Notes under the pieces: generated by a model | Told to the model about the DNA's origin: nothing | Databases searched by the model: none | What the model saw: the letters and a program-made list of their open reading frames with translations, nothing else | Program-made: the position numbers and the translations under genes | Part shown: positions 22,601-37,600 of the stretch, in pieces | How positions within the stretch are numbered: the stretch's first letter is position 1 | Layout: the number at the start of each line of letters is the position of its first letter | NCBI GenBank assembly: GCA_030141605.1 | Contig: JAQGDQ010000017.1 | Location: 686,001-750,000 of the forward strand | Length of the DNA: 64,000 nt | Direction: 5' to 3' | From: Tubiluchus corallicola | Lineage: Eukaryota; Priapulida; Priapulimorpha; Priapulimorphida; Tubiluchidae

Positions 22601-25600
22601 TTCCACCGGATTGAACCACGATGGACTGTTGCCCTCTCTTAGATCTTGTCCCTGAAACAACATGGCTAGACTTGCAACACTGACTCACTTTCATGATTAG
22701 TTTACCAGTGCGATCAGAACAATGAATATAAAGGAAAATTACTAAACATCAAAGGATTAAACAATAGAGAACATAAAGCAAGCAAGAAACAGAAAGCACA
22801 TTACATTAAAAATTATTATGGAACACAGGTTTCAAAGTGTCTCAAAGTTAAAGTAACTAAGTTTTATTACCATAATCTTAGTGACACAAAGGCATGTAAA
22901 CAGTATAAACAATTTTAGTTTTTCAGTTAAGTATATGACAAACTGGTAAGCAATTTTGCTCTTTGGAGTTTAAATTTTCTGTTACAGATATGAATACAGC
23001 AGAGAAAGCCTTTGACATTGTATGAATATTATTGCATACCCTATGTGCTCGATAATGCTGTACCATTTGGGTACAACTGTATTCATATTTTCTCATTTAT
23101 AGCATAATCTTTAATCTTACATACGAGTAAAACACCAACACATAAGTAAAAACGCATATGTATCAAGTACTGAAAATAATTTTTATACTCAAAATTATAA
23201 TGGGGTCCGCTACTTCTATTTCTTAATTTGTGTGTTAGCGTTTACTTAATAATCCGTCCAACATAAATACGTGTGCTTGCATAGCAAAATCGTCCGTAAG
23301 TCGGTAATTAACCTTTTCTAGCTATCCACATATCCTGAATCTCCACTTCATAAGGATCATTTTGATATCAGGCTCTATGTTATCTCTAAGCTGAGATAAT
23401 CAATGTTGAAATTGAGGTGCACGCTATGATCTTGAGAAAACAATCAAAAACAAAATCTTGAGAAAAGCACTGTTAACACTGTTAGCCACTGTTTTTTTGT
23501 CGCGTTGCTACAGAACACTTAGCAATCGCACAAATGTTGGTTGGATTTTGCAAGAACACATGGAAGTTATGCTTAAATCCAGCAGATGGCACTTTCTGAT
23601 GAAGATCTGGGCTTGGCAACAGAAAAAACCCAAAGCAAAATGATTGCTTCCATTAGCTACTACCTGTGTTTGAAAATACAAGTTTTTTTACAATTGTGGT
23701 ATTAGTTTTTAGACTGAGAAGTGGGTACAGGATTATAAAATTAGATTTTTAATATTTTTGAACACTTCCCTAATAATTTGAAGCTAGAATATAAAAGTTC
23801 AATTTATTTAGTATTTGTTTGTACAAAAAACAAAAAATTGACATTTTACCAAATTTTTTGTGCATTCTACTTTGAAGCACCTTAACATACTTTTAATTAT
23901 ACTGACTTATGGACAATTTTGGTTTGCAAGCACACATATAATGTAGCACATATTGCTATAAATCAATACACATTAACCTTTCAATCAAATCACTTATCTC
24001 ACAGCTTACCCTAACACCATGGAAGCACATGGGAAAGCCCGTCTGATTTGGAAGAAGTGGCCAATCGCACAAGCTCTCCCTCATCTCCTTCTCCGCACAT
24101 GGCCTCAGCTCCGCACTGTAGAATGTGCGGGACGGTAAGTTAAGCAGTGCGGGATGGGATCGGTAGTTATTGACTAGCTTGGTGACCTGCAAAGTATGAC
24201 GATTATCATTATTTCAGAAGCAAACAATATAGCAAGCACCCAAGACATTAGCTGGCAACTTGTTCAAATCATAATTATCTCAGTATAATGGGTGTAAGCA
24301 CCATAATAAGCCTTTTCACAGTTTCTTGTGCAGACGCACAGTTGCTGCAGGTCAAAGGTTACGTGTGCCACAGCAATGCGTCTTAAGTACAATATCACGT
24401 GACGTGTGAAGCAAAGCCGTCTGCCGCATCAGTTCAGTAATGTCAGTTGTTTCACATGGACTTTACTTAATTATGCATTAGTCTATGCTATGTAGAGTAA
24501 TTCACTAGCAGGATCTTGCTTGGTAACAAGAACGAATGAACTAGGTAAGGTTCTAGATAGCTGTTAAAATTTTCAGTATTATAATAGCTTGGGCTGCAAG
24601 GTGTTGTGAAGTGAACACAAATGTGTTGTCTGGCAAGCTAAACCTCTGACCTTTTCATGTTCATCATTCATTCCTGGAACTGTGAAAAGGCTTATTGGCA
24701 AATTTGTTTAATTGCATAATTAATCAAAAACTTACCAGCAGTGGGTCATAAGCACCATGATCGGAAAATTTACTCTCGTCTCTACAGTAAAGTTTTCTAT
24801 CACACAATCGTTCCAGCAGTGAGAGTTCTAACCCCAAAGTCTTTGCATATCTTGACCTCAAAACTGGACCAAGCTGCATCGGATCACCTGCTAAAACAAC
24901 CTACAGAAAAACATAGAAAATCTTTAAGAAATAGTCTAGTTTAGCTTAACTTGGATTAGATCAGATTAAGCTAGATTAGATTAGATTAAAATAAGCTAAC
25001 AGAATTAGATTCACAAAAGAGAAGAATGATTGTTTGTGATTCCCTTCTCCACAAGAACAAATGTGACAATTTTTACAACAATGTTTTATATAACTGATTG
25101 CCAGTAAAGCTGCTCAAGCAAGTTAGGCGGGTATGGTCGTCGTTGAAAACAATCTTTAGTCACAGACAGAGGTGGCTCGACTATAGGTACTGTGGAACTG
25201 CAGCACTACCTATCTTCACTCAATATTATCAATAATATTCAATATAATAAGTCTTTCTTCTTTAGCTCTTTCTTTATACTTGTACGGAACAGAGCGCATG
25301 AGGATAGTACGTTTGCTTTAAAGCCTCGTGCAGTGGTGTATTCTGTTGTTGTGCGCATGCTGCCATGTGCACATGTCTGAGATAACACGTTGTATGCTGT
25401 ACGCTGCACTGCTAGGCAGAGAAAGGTATGTCACTCACACAGTTTGTTGTCAGATGTCACATGCTTAAAAACCTCACATAGTTTGTTGTCAGTTGTCACA
25501 TGCTTATTAAAACAATGGCTGAAAAGCAGCATCCGCACTAATTTTAACCACGGGCTGCTACTGATTATGAAAGCTCTAGTAAACAATGGCAATTATAATT

Positions 25601-28600
25601 CTGTACAAACGGATCACCTATCAACAAACTGCGTTAACAGAATTACGTTTCATGATCATTTCCAGTAAGTACAGCAAATTATAACGTTAATTAAATGCCA
25701 TTTTTCAATATGTCATCTGGACCTAAAAGAAGACGAAATTTCATTACTCTATATATTACAATGACTTGTTAAAGCTAACAATTATGTTTTGTACCTGGCC
25801 TCCAGACTGGGCCGCCATGCTGATAGGTATAAGGCACTCTGGTTCAGTAGCCTGTCCGGCTTCATCTACAAACACATGTGTAAAATGATCTCCGGGTAGG
25901 GAAAGCTTATACAGTAGTCCGCAGGTATTGCAAGTGCAAACGACAATTCTGTGATGAACAACCTCAAACAAGTCCTCTTCTTCACCTGGTTAAATAAAAA
26001 TTGTCAACCTCCGAAACGATTTTTTCATTCACCGTTGCTTTGAGATCAACACACTGGCGTTAATTTTACAAGAGTAAAGAAATGGAGATCTAACATTACT
26101 TGTTATTTTGGCCTATAGAGGGCACTAGGTATAATGATTTTGAAAGGTCTCACCTGTTGTACAAATAGTTTTGGTGCGAATTAAGTTGTCTAACTTTTGC
26201 GGCTTAATAAATAAATACCGCATAATTCTTTCAATCTTAATTAGCAGTTTATTAGCTCAAGATAAAAAATGGTTTGTCAACAATTAATACAAACTTTGCT
26301 TTGTTAACTTACGATCATTATAATTCAATTCAACTAGATAATTTTAAAATGAAAATTCATACACTCATGTTCTGCTACGTTGAACCAAAGTACTTTTCAG
26401 TATCTACTGTTATTGTTATTATTTGCATGTCTTCCTTCTAACATGCTTAATTTGATCTTGTTCAAGAATAAATCTATCGTCTTTGTCGGTTATCATTCCG
26501 TATGGTGATAATTTAAAAGCACGGGTGCTAATTAAAAAAGCAAATATCATTAGAATATGCAAAGCACTTTTTAGAAACTTAAAGCACACATGATAACAAT
26601 GCTTCCACATTCTTGTCAAAAGATGGTGTTATAGTACATATTATATCAATATTTATATTACTCGCCTTACTACTTACTTAAATTATTATTTAATAGATTA
26701 ATATTGATGTATTTTATGCATATAACAGTTTTTAAGCAAAGACTGTTAACATTCCTACACAAAGAACCTAAAACAATATTGACATCTACTGAGCAAGAGT
26801 TATTTTCGAAAAAATATAACTTCAACAACAATACTACGGACCTCTGCTACAGTAGGGCTGAATGCAGGCAGGATAACTGTCTGACGTCCGATAGAATGCA
26901 TTCAGCCTTGCCATGTCAGACACTTTGACTAGACCACTCTCGTGCAGGCGTTGTGCGATCAGATCCGCAGCGGAGTTGGATGGTGTGCAGGCGAGAATGC
27001 GACTGGACGGGAGACGGCGTAACACCTGCAGTATGGCTTCTACTACAGTAATTGTTTTCCCCGTACCTGGAAAATATAAAAAAATAAAATTAGAATTTCA
27101 TACTCACTTTAAAAACTTGAAGAATCACATCGCATTGAAAAATGAAAGATATACATAGGATGTCAATATTAATGAGAAGATGGTGAACATATATACTTCA
27201 CTGAGAATAGTCTCAACACTCACTTAAAGCTAAATATCACTAATATTCATTAGTAATTGCAATTAGTTTCACTTAAATGGCTTCGACTAGTATCCTTATT
27301 TATTATCGGAAATGTGTTAAAATCACTTTAGTAAGTCTGAGCAAATTTTTTAACCCAAGGCTTGTAAAGTGCATAAAAACGATAAGATGAAATATCTTGT
27401 ATAAAAAATCAAGACGTCAATTATTAAGAATAAAATATGAAAATAGAATAATTTAAACTGCGTACACACCAACCCACGCCAAGCTGACAGCATAGATGTT
27501 TAGCAGCAAAAAATGCCCATTTTTACATTTAATTTCAAAAATCAATTAAACTGCAAAGAAAAGTGTGACGTAGCGTAGCATTAGTGATCAGAACTGATAC
27601 AAAAATCGCGATACGATTTCGATAAACAATAAGGATTTGCGAAACGATTTCAATATAAACAGTAAGGATTTGCTATATATTTCGATAAACAATAAGAACT
27701 TGCTACACGATTTCGATAAGCGTTTTACAAAATTGTTCTACAAGTATTGTACACACTGTACTACACAGTGCAAACTGCGAAGTATCATTTTATGTAATTA
27801 ATGCTACTAGGTTTTGAAGTTAATATCATGATAATTTAAACTATTGTTCTCAATGTGTTTATTATTACTAGGGCATACACATTGACATCCACACTCCGAT
27901 TGTATCGATTTTCTGTAGTGATAATCATTTATTTTATCGAATCGATAATAGATAAAAAAAAATCTATTTTGTTTTGTATCGATTCAAAAATCGATAAAAA
28001 AATGGATTTTCTGCCGATAAGACAATAATTGATTCCCATCACGACGCAGTTTTAGTTACACCTTGCACAAACCACAAATTAAAACAAGAGATGTTTTAGT
28101 TAGCACACCTGGAGGGCCAAAAACAATGTAAGGCGTCGGCCGGCTCTGTCCCCCCAGGATCCGTATGACAGCAGCCTTCTGTCTAGAGTTGAGACAGTCG
28201 TTGAAGAACTCAAATCCTGGTTTTGTTCTAATCGCAGGTGACAATGACTTGCCGGAGCCGGACTTCAGTGACTGTTTCCGTGGCGTCGCAGCCAAGTACT
28301 GAGGTAATTGAACCTCCAACTGATTGGGAAATAATACTGAAACATAAATGAATATGTGAATTCTGTTTTTGTTTTACTGTGAGGAACACATTGTTGCACA
28401 TAATTCTTTGATAAACACTGTAACCCAATGTACTCCCGAGCTTTGTAATTTAACTGCTAATAATGCATTGACGCATCTCATGCAATCACGGCACATAACA
28501 TTTAAATGATAACTGCAAAAGTTGTTCGCACATGTCAGTGATATAACACGACATAATTGTGTATCTGTGACTTTGATCAGCCATGTTGTTAGCCATACAT

Positions 28601-31600
28601 CAGAATAAATATCTATCTACAAACACTAGCCATTAATAAATGCTGAATGACCAAAACATTTGTGTTACTGTACACAAGCATGCACACATGCACACGCACA
28701 CACATACATACACACACACGCACACAAGAGCACGAAAACACACTGGCCAGTCACCCCACTGGCCAAATTTACTGTACTAAACAAAACATCAGGTCAATGT
28801 AATTCAAGACAACTAAGAACATGGAGTAGCTGCTTTCGACACATGATTGTTCAACTAAAAATGCAGCTGTGCTAACAAAGTAGTCAGACGTATGTAATGC
28901 AACATTTATTTTTGCCTCAACGTTATATACATTGTAAAAATGTAGCAATTTAAAAAACTTTAGCAACGAAGTATCAAAGTACACGTGAAACAAAAATGAT
29001 CTGAATTCATGTTCCATTGCACTTATATGTTACAAATGTTTTACACATCATTTACAGATGTTAAGATTACAATGTTAAACAAAGGGAAAAAATCAGTCAT
29101 AAATAGCCAATCACAGAAAGAATAAGCAAACAGCAAGAGACCTAAAAAAATAGTCACGAAGTGGTATTGTAGGTTAAACTTTATGCTTGTATACAGGCAC
29201 ACATCAGCTTGGATAGTTTTAGATGATTTCTTAGCTGGTGCATTTACGAAAGTAAACTCCAGAGAATGAAGATCAAAATGTAAGAAAACCAATGCAACAA
29301 GAAAGTAAAATTTGATGTGTTAGTGCAAGAAGGAGAGAACTGTATAGGTTGTTTTGCGAAAATGACGAAAAAAGGTTTTGAAACAATTTCGAGTGAACGA
29401 CTTGACTATAAAAATCAAAGAAAAATCTGAGTGCTGCTAATCTAAATAAATAGTGTGTATCCAGCTGCCATATGACTAATCACTGCTTTTATTCGAACTG
29501 ACAACCTAATTCATGACAAATTAATTCTTTTTCAAATGAAACCTTATTGCATACTGGCATTTATCATTGCTGCTAAGGTAAACATGGGTTCCATTTGCCG
29601 GATGACTCCTTACTTACGCTTTGAAGGACTATCATTTTCTTGCAGACCAGTATTAGAAGGATTTTTTATTTTTACTATAGCATTTTAATTAATATTTGTC
29701 AAATGTTAGCGAGTAGTGTTTTAACACAAGGCTGTACTGAGACGCAGAGACCTATCCTATAAAGTTATTATTTTGAAACTTTCTGGTTACTAAAATACCA
29801 TCCACATAAAAAGATATCAAGTTTTCGGCTGATTTCGGGGTCTAACTACCTTGTGTTATAATGGCGATATCATATGCTGCACCACCACCCATTATACTGA
29901 TATCGATAAGACACTGATGTAGCTTTTTGTACATCATCTTCTGCCTCTTGCCAAGAACAGACATCAACATCACTTATGTTAATTAATGAGAAACCATCAG
30001 CGGATTCTACTGGCATCGGCAGTTGCAGCCCTAAGGGGTGAGGTCAGATATTGATATCATAATTAAATCACCTACCTAACTTACGTTATAAAGGGGTCAT
30101 TACGTCTCTTGCTACCTACCTACCCTGAAATTGATATATGGACAGCCTAAGCTAAATTTAACAAAAACAGCTGCTTCGTACATGCGTCAAGGAAACAGAA
30201 AGAGTTTGCCTATGAAAGAAGGCTTCAATTTTCTCCAAATGACACTTTTTTACAGGGTCATAATAGCAATTCGCTCCTAGTTGTGCAATGCTCTTACTTC
30301 ATGTAAATGCAGGAATGGTTGCTTTCTGCACATTGCTTTATTGTCAAGATCAGTTGGTATCTTTGGAAAATGCTTTATAACTCTTTTTCTTTTAAATATT
30401 TTTAAACGTTATTTAGCAGGAATGTAAACCTTGATAAAATGCACAAGTTAGACACTATAGCTTAAAATTTACAAATTTAGCAATTGGTACTTTCTTGCAC
30501 TAACAACTCAAATTAATAATAACTAAACACACTACTAGATGACAATTGCAGCTTAGTGACATTTGTAACTAATTTTGGTCAATCACTGCACCACCAAATC
30601 AAACATTTGCCCCTGATCAAACCAACTATATACCTTGAACACCAAGATTGGAAGAAAAGCGGGTAGCCTGATGAAATCGTCTGAGTGGCGTCCGGTTGAA
30701 CATAAATGCAACGTTGTAATCCTTGCCGTCAAACCTGCTATGAAATTCTGGATTGAACTTTAGTAACACTTCCTCGCTCAGTACCTGAAATGTTGGAAAA
30801 GTAATTTAAAAAACATTCTTCTCAAAAGATGGCACTGCAATCGAAAATGGCAATATGCAACTATTCAAAAAGAAATGGTTAGGCACCATTTATAATATTA
30901 ATATTATAAACAGCAGGTGCCGTTTATAAGACTCACGGTTAATAGACTTAATTGGCCCAAAAACGCATGGTACGAGCCGCTCCTATTCACAAGTATGCAA
31001 AAACTGTTGGCAAATGACTCAAATAACTATGCATCATTGACTCAACATTTTTACTTCAGGTGCTTAGAGAGACTTGTTTGTGATCAATGAGGTTTTACTA
31101 TTTTTATGTCATCTTAGTTTGCTTTTGTGCTCTATAATATGCGCTAATACGATAGCCTAGCGGTTTTGCTTTGAATTTGTTACACGCTCGTCCACAGAAA
31201 TTAACCTCGTTACCAAAGAATTTCTTGTCTAATGGTTTCTTTTTGAAGCTCTGATTGAAAATCCCGCTTTCACGCTTAATCAATTAACAGTCAAGGATAC
31301 AGGCATCATACAGGTACAGATAAAAGTACAGCCTTTGCAGTGCATACTAAGTTGATGATTCATACTTCTATACTAGTAATACTACTTCTGACAGTTAATA
31401 GGTTCAGCCGGTTAATTGGGTCAAAACACGTCTGTTCCAAAGTGAGTCTAATTTATTAGCCAAGAAATATCATATCAACTATTAAATGAGGTTTAAGTTA
31501 AAATCATTTCTTTTTATTTTGTCCCATGATGGAAATATTGATAATACAGTCGTGAAAAAAGCAATCGTAAGTTTTGCAAAACAAAAACGGAACAACATAC

Positions 31601-34600
31601 ACCAAACACTAACTTACTTACTAATCAGTGGCGTAGCTGACATGGGGGGGGGGGGAATGGGAGCAACCGCAACATTTTTCAAATTAGCACCTTTTGAACA
31701 ACCCGAATTCCGTGTTTTTGAAATGAGCCTGAATTTATGTAACTCATATGTCAAGGCTGAATGATTGAACTAAAGATCAAATTGTCCAAAATCTAATTAT
31801 TATAATCTATTCTAGTGGCATAGACAAGCATGCAATTGCTACACGTATCACACCGCCTTTTTTATGTGCTTGCTCCCCCTAACTTTAGGACATGGCTACG
31901 CCCTTGTTACTAATATTAACTTAATATTAATATTAATATTAGCGTTGTATCATTAACTTACTTCATGAATGTAACCTTCGTGTACTGGGCCTTGTTCCTC
32001 CTCTCCAGGGATAGTCAGTAGCACCCTATCTCCGACCATTAATGAGGGTCGCCCTTCCGCTAAACCAGGCACAGGTAAAGCAAGGTATTCTCCCATGGGT
32101 CGCATGAACACCTGAGAAAAAACATTTAAACGGTTACAGCAAACACAAAATTACAGTTATTGATCAAATGTCTTTCCACTTAATGTGAAACAAAATGTCT
32201 ATCATCCAAGTTCTGCTTACTGCCAAATCAGAGTGCGTATTTTTGACACACCTGTACAATCTACAAGTGGCTGTTCTTTCAGGACATTACCCACAACTGT
32301 GAATTGACGGTATATGCTCAGCTTTTCATTAGTTTGCGGGGGAGAGACACCTGCCTGATTCTAGATTTTATTACAGATTGTTAATTGTCTGTATTGTCAA
32401 TTGACATTGCAAGTGAATTAGTGGAAATGTGTAGTCTAATTTCGTCTTTTATAGAAAGAAATGCACAACACTTACGTCTATCAGTTGCTGATTAAACCGT
32501 TTTGCTATTAATAAAATATGCAGTTTAGTTTAAATTATAACTTTGCAAGTTAGACAAAGACAATTATTTGATTAACTTTAAAAAAGGACAAATTCTTTTA
32601 TAATAACGACCCATTATAATAATGTCTCAGCATTTTGTAGACCTTTGAAACTTCGAATCTACTTTCTGCTTAAATGGTAAAGTCTCTTTACGGCTACTGA
32701 AAGTTTTCACTTCTTGTAAAAGTAACTGCAAATTTTTGTGTATGAAAATGTACAATCAGCTTATGTGCTGACTAGACATTATAATTATCATGTTGTCTAC
32801 TAAAGAGTTCAGCATGAGCTCAAGTACCGAATGCCACTGAGCATGCTTACATCACAACGGAAGCGGAGCGATAGACCAATATGGTTGACGTCAGTTGCGT
32901 TAATGAAAGTTCACTATTAATGATAATTTGTTTAAACTTAGCATTCGGCAAAAAGAAATAAACTAAACTGTTTACACCATTGGAGATGTTACAGTATTTC
33001 CTAAGAAAATTAAATATAGCCATACTCGATCTAAATCAAACTCTCGCATTTCGATCTCCATTTGAATCTCTTCAAGAAACAGCAAAGAGCCAAAGCGCTC
33101 CACGTAATTGGACATGTCCAACTGTTCTTGAAGACATGGCCGCAGCGCTTGAATGTCCTTACGATGCAACACAGCTTCCTGAAGATCGGATGGAAGCGGA
33201 AATAAAGGCAATCGAGATGGCAGCTGTGTCGGTCTCTTTAATCTATGACATGGAACAAAAATGCAGTGTTAGCATACTTAGTGTAAATGTGATAAAAATA
33301 GTAATAGCCAGCCAAATTTAATCAGGAAATAGAAGACAGAGGATGACAAAATAGTGACCTCGCATACTTTTAAATTCTCACATGCAAGTAGTCTAACTCT
33401 TGTCCACTGATGTTAATAACAAATAATTTCTAATAAAGCTCAAATGCCATAAACTCTAACTTTGTACAGTTATAGCTACATCATATTACTGATGTAGTGC
33501 TGACATCTACATAAAGTCTGCGACGTCATCATAAACATTGTGCACCTATACCAAACAAGTTATTTTTAATCTAATAAAGCTACTTTTTTCACTTGTCTCT
33601 TATTTAGTCATTGTTTGCACAAACAATAATTTAGAAGACCACAGTTAAAATCCAGGCATGTAAAATTTGAGTTAATAAATCTGAAAAGACTGTAAAATTA
33701 CCCTCAACTTTCTGCCCACCCTGTAAAATCAACAAAACTAAAAAAGGAAAAGAAATGTTTGCTTACCTGACTGGCTTCTCACCAGGCACCACCCATCCAC
33801 TCACGGAGTTCAGCAGTTTCAGCTGGGCTTCGCGAGGATTGCGCCACGCACGCTTGTCGAATGGCGCAAATGCGTCCACGCTGCGTTCATTTGGATCCCT
33901 GACACACACTCTCACATGCCGTCCAATCTTGAAGTTGGGGAATTCGAACAGTACAAGCTGTGTGTTTTTGCCAACAATGCTGAAACAGTATACCATTCAA
34001 ATACCCCTTTTCTAAGAAGCTAGATAATAATGCAACTGCCAAACATACATCAGAAACTGCTTAAAATCATGCAAGTTGCCCATTGACCAAGCAGCACTGA
34101 TAAAATACTTCTACTTAGGACAAGGACTGCAAAATAGTTTAAGTTTAAATATAGACAAATTTGCAAGCAGTTATGCAGATGAAAGCAGTAACTGTACAAC
34201 CTATGTTTACATTATCAATCAAACTTACATGCCTGTACAGGTTATGTTCACATAACATGACTGCATAGGACGCAACGGCAACGGTTCACCAAGTTTAGGA
34301 ACGAACGTTTGCTTAGTCTTCTCCAGCAGTATGGTTGGCTGACTTATCGCTAGTTGTTCCTGGGTGGCAGAAGCAGCACGAACTCGCAACAAGTTGCACG
34401 ACTGCTTGCCGGTATTCCTGCAAACATTTACCAGTAAATGTACATATTAAGTAAGTGAACTAGCCACACTTTATTAATCAGTATTTGCATGTATTCTGGT
34501 GTGATCAATGATCTCATCGTATAATGGCTTGCAACTGTGGAACAAATTACAAACTAATATCTGTAGCATTTGCCTTTCCGAATCATAACAGTTTCAAAAA

Positions 34601-37600
34601 TCTGCAAAAATTTAAAATTCCTTACAGACAAGAAATGGATTAGGGTTGGGGTTGAGGTTGAGGTTACTGTTACAACTGAGGTTAGGATTAGGGTTGTATT
34701 AGCATTAGGTTTAGCGTTAAGGTTAGTTTAGGATTAGGATTAGGGTTAGGCTTATTTGAACTGTGTGGGGAATTGTAAACTCCTCCCCTTTTTTTCAGAT
34801 TAAGAAATGTCTGTATGAGTATTTTGATACTCGTCTCCATAATATAAAATAATTTGCAGCGGATCTTTTTAGTTAACATGTACTTTACGGATATATTATT
34901 TCACAATGGAAAATTTACATGCAAACTTTAAACTTAACATTGTAAAGTTTCTTTACATGCTCAGTATTTATATAAATTATAGACATTTGTTATCATCATA
35001 CGTTCCAGTATGCAATCACCTGCTGGGTTTATTAGTAACAAAACTGTTTTCAAGTTTAAAAGACGTTTAACAGGAACTCACTGTTTGTACAGGAAAACAA
35101 TGCATTTTATACCACTTGGTAAGCAATCATGTTTAAACATTTTAAATAAGGTCAAATAAACTATCACTAACGTGTCAGAAATGTAGAAAACAGCAATACT
35201 ACTTATACACTTAATATTTTGTCAATGAAGTATGTTTTGTCTCTCATCATGTAACACTCAAGCCTGTAAAAAAGCTCTCAGATAGACTCACCTGACCCAA
35301 GCAGTTAAGTACACTTTGCTTCCCAGGTCAATTACACCAAAATCAAGAGGACTTGTGACCTTGACCCCATCCTTGTCCTTTAGTAGTTCCGCCAAAAAAC
35401 TATGCTGGGTGGGTGAAACTTGAATTGTTGGTAAATTTGACCTTCACAAAAAATGAAACAGCCGGTAAAAACAAAGTATGATGCAAGTCAATCAGAAATA
35501 AAAACTACACTCACTTCCGGCCATATTACACTCTCACAATCTCACATGTAGTTGACACAATAAACCACTGTTGGTATTCACTACACGTAAGTAGACTACC
35601 TTTCTGATGGGATTTTTTGGGAGATGGCGCAGTGGCAGAACAGCTCAAGGTTTAAAACTCACTCATGTTCTGGGTACGAATCCCATAGTTACTACTCAAA
35701 CAGAAAATTTGGCCGCTTTGCCAGGCCTGCCCAGTAAAAATGGCTGAACACTGTGTCAACCAATAGTCCTAGTATGCTGAAATTTGTAATCAGACACCAT
35801 ATCATGCCGATCCCTATTCCCTATTCTACGTCAAGATCACGGGACCACTCTTCTACGCCTTATTTCAGATCTTCTTCATGTAAATTTTATGATTTACCTC
35901 AATTTAATATTTCCATGGCAAAAATATTAAACACATGCATCATTTATGGCTCAAATTAATATTTAAAGTTTGATTCAAATGAAGAATTAATGCGATTAAT
36001 GGAACTCGCAAACTCGGTCTTTCAAAACAAAGCCAAACAAAATAAGACAAACAGCCTGTAACATTCAGCTAAAATAAGACAGGAAAATGGAGTAATAACC
36101 ACTCACAGAAGAGGAAACTAAAATACCTCCAGTACAACAAACAACTGCTATAAAGCACAAGTTTTAATCAATATTTTTTATCGCTTTTCTTTTTTTTAAA
36201 AAATTGATATGCCTTTGCTATTTCTTTCTATATTTATCTATATTAATTAATTGACAACTATTATCACCTTCCCACTTCTGAAGTTTGTGCTCCTTTCAAT
36301 TTCAGAGAGATTGCTCTCCAACGTAGCTGCCCTCTTTTGGATTCTATAGCTACTCCGGTCACATGGTCGCCCATCCTAGGTCTGTAACCATTCTCGGCGG
36401 CAGACAGATCAAAACCAACATCGTTATCGATTCTCCCATACGTCTGCCTGAGCCAAGTGATCTTACCATTGAATGTGCGCTCACGTAGTGGCGCAATGGC
36501 CGTGGCTAGCCGCCTCTCCGACTCCACATCGGACACTACTGTAGCTGTCACCCAGTCGCCACAATGTGGTCCTCTTGCACCGAATCCAGTGCAATCCGCA
36601 ATTTGGAAGATAATATCGTAGTTCAACCAGCCAGTTTCAGCGCCATTCTCTATTTCAGTAACACGCGCCACTACATCTTTGGACTTTACTACCGAGCATT
36701 CAGAATCAACACCCGTTGACTCTTGAAGATTATCGTCCAAAACAAGAGGATCCGCTCCAGAGGGCCTGTCCTCTGCATTCTTCTCCACAAAACCTTTACA
36801 AGTGTTACTAGCAGTTTCACACTGTGCATCACGAGTTCGTGTGTCTGTAAACACGTTTTTTGACGAAGTACTTCGTTTGTGAGCCTGGGTATCATTGACA
36901 TTTGAATCCCAGGAAGGCTCACTAAATAAATGAACACGATCGGCTATCCATCCGGCTTCGGAATGATCCCGATGTGCGGTTCCTTGTACCTACAGTTAAC
37001 GGAAACTGCACATTAGAATAAAATAAAATAAGGTAAATTGAAATAAGGGAAGAGATAACAAGGTAAAGCAGATATTAGGCAAAAAAGATAAGTTCTACTA
37101 CCTTTACATAAGCTAGTTTCTTAGGTCTCTAGCGAAATGTATTGTAAATTTGTATATTAATTTGTTAGTATTAACCTTGTATTAACCACACATGTGATTT
37201 ATAATAACATAATTACGAACATTGTTTATATGCCAAACAGTGATTATACTACATTCAAACTCTAAACTTGAAACTCTTTAACTGGCATAAGTAAAAATAT
37301 AAGTTAAAAACGTATTGCGTAATGTACATAAATACAGTAAAACTCTCCTGTTTTTAATTTGCTGAAGTTAATTTCTCAATATCTGCATGTGTTGTGTATT
37401 TGTGTTGTATATTTTTTGTATTTTGTAAATTTCTTTATTATTATAATAAGTTTATATTTTTAATTTTGGTCTTAATGATTGTACATTGTGTATTTGTGTA
37501 ATTTTTGTTAATTTTTCTATTCATTTGTATGTACTTTTAATTTAGCCTTTAAATGTGTTAGTTTAAATGTGTCAGCCTACTAATGATGACACTACTGCTT

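Noticed and set aside
32980-33321. 113-codon plus-strand frame
   Set aside because: Antisense shadow of MOV10L1 coding exon 7 (33242-33026), whose minus-strand frame aligns with the family.
35618-35700. Candidate tRNA gene
   Set aside because: Only A and B box-like motifs are present; acceptor and anticodon stems do not pair, so a SINE head is the better reading.
36689-36937. 82-codon minus-strand frame overlapping MOV10L1 exon 3
   Set aside because: It is in another frame of the long coding exon 36268-36989 and has no independent support.
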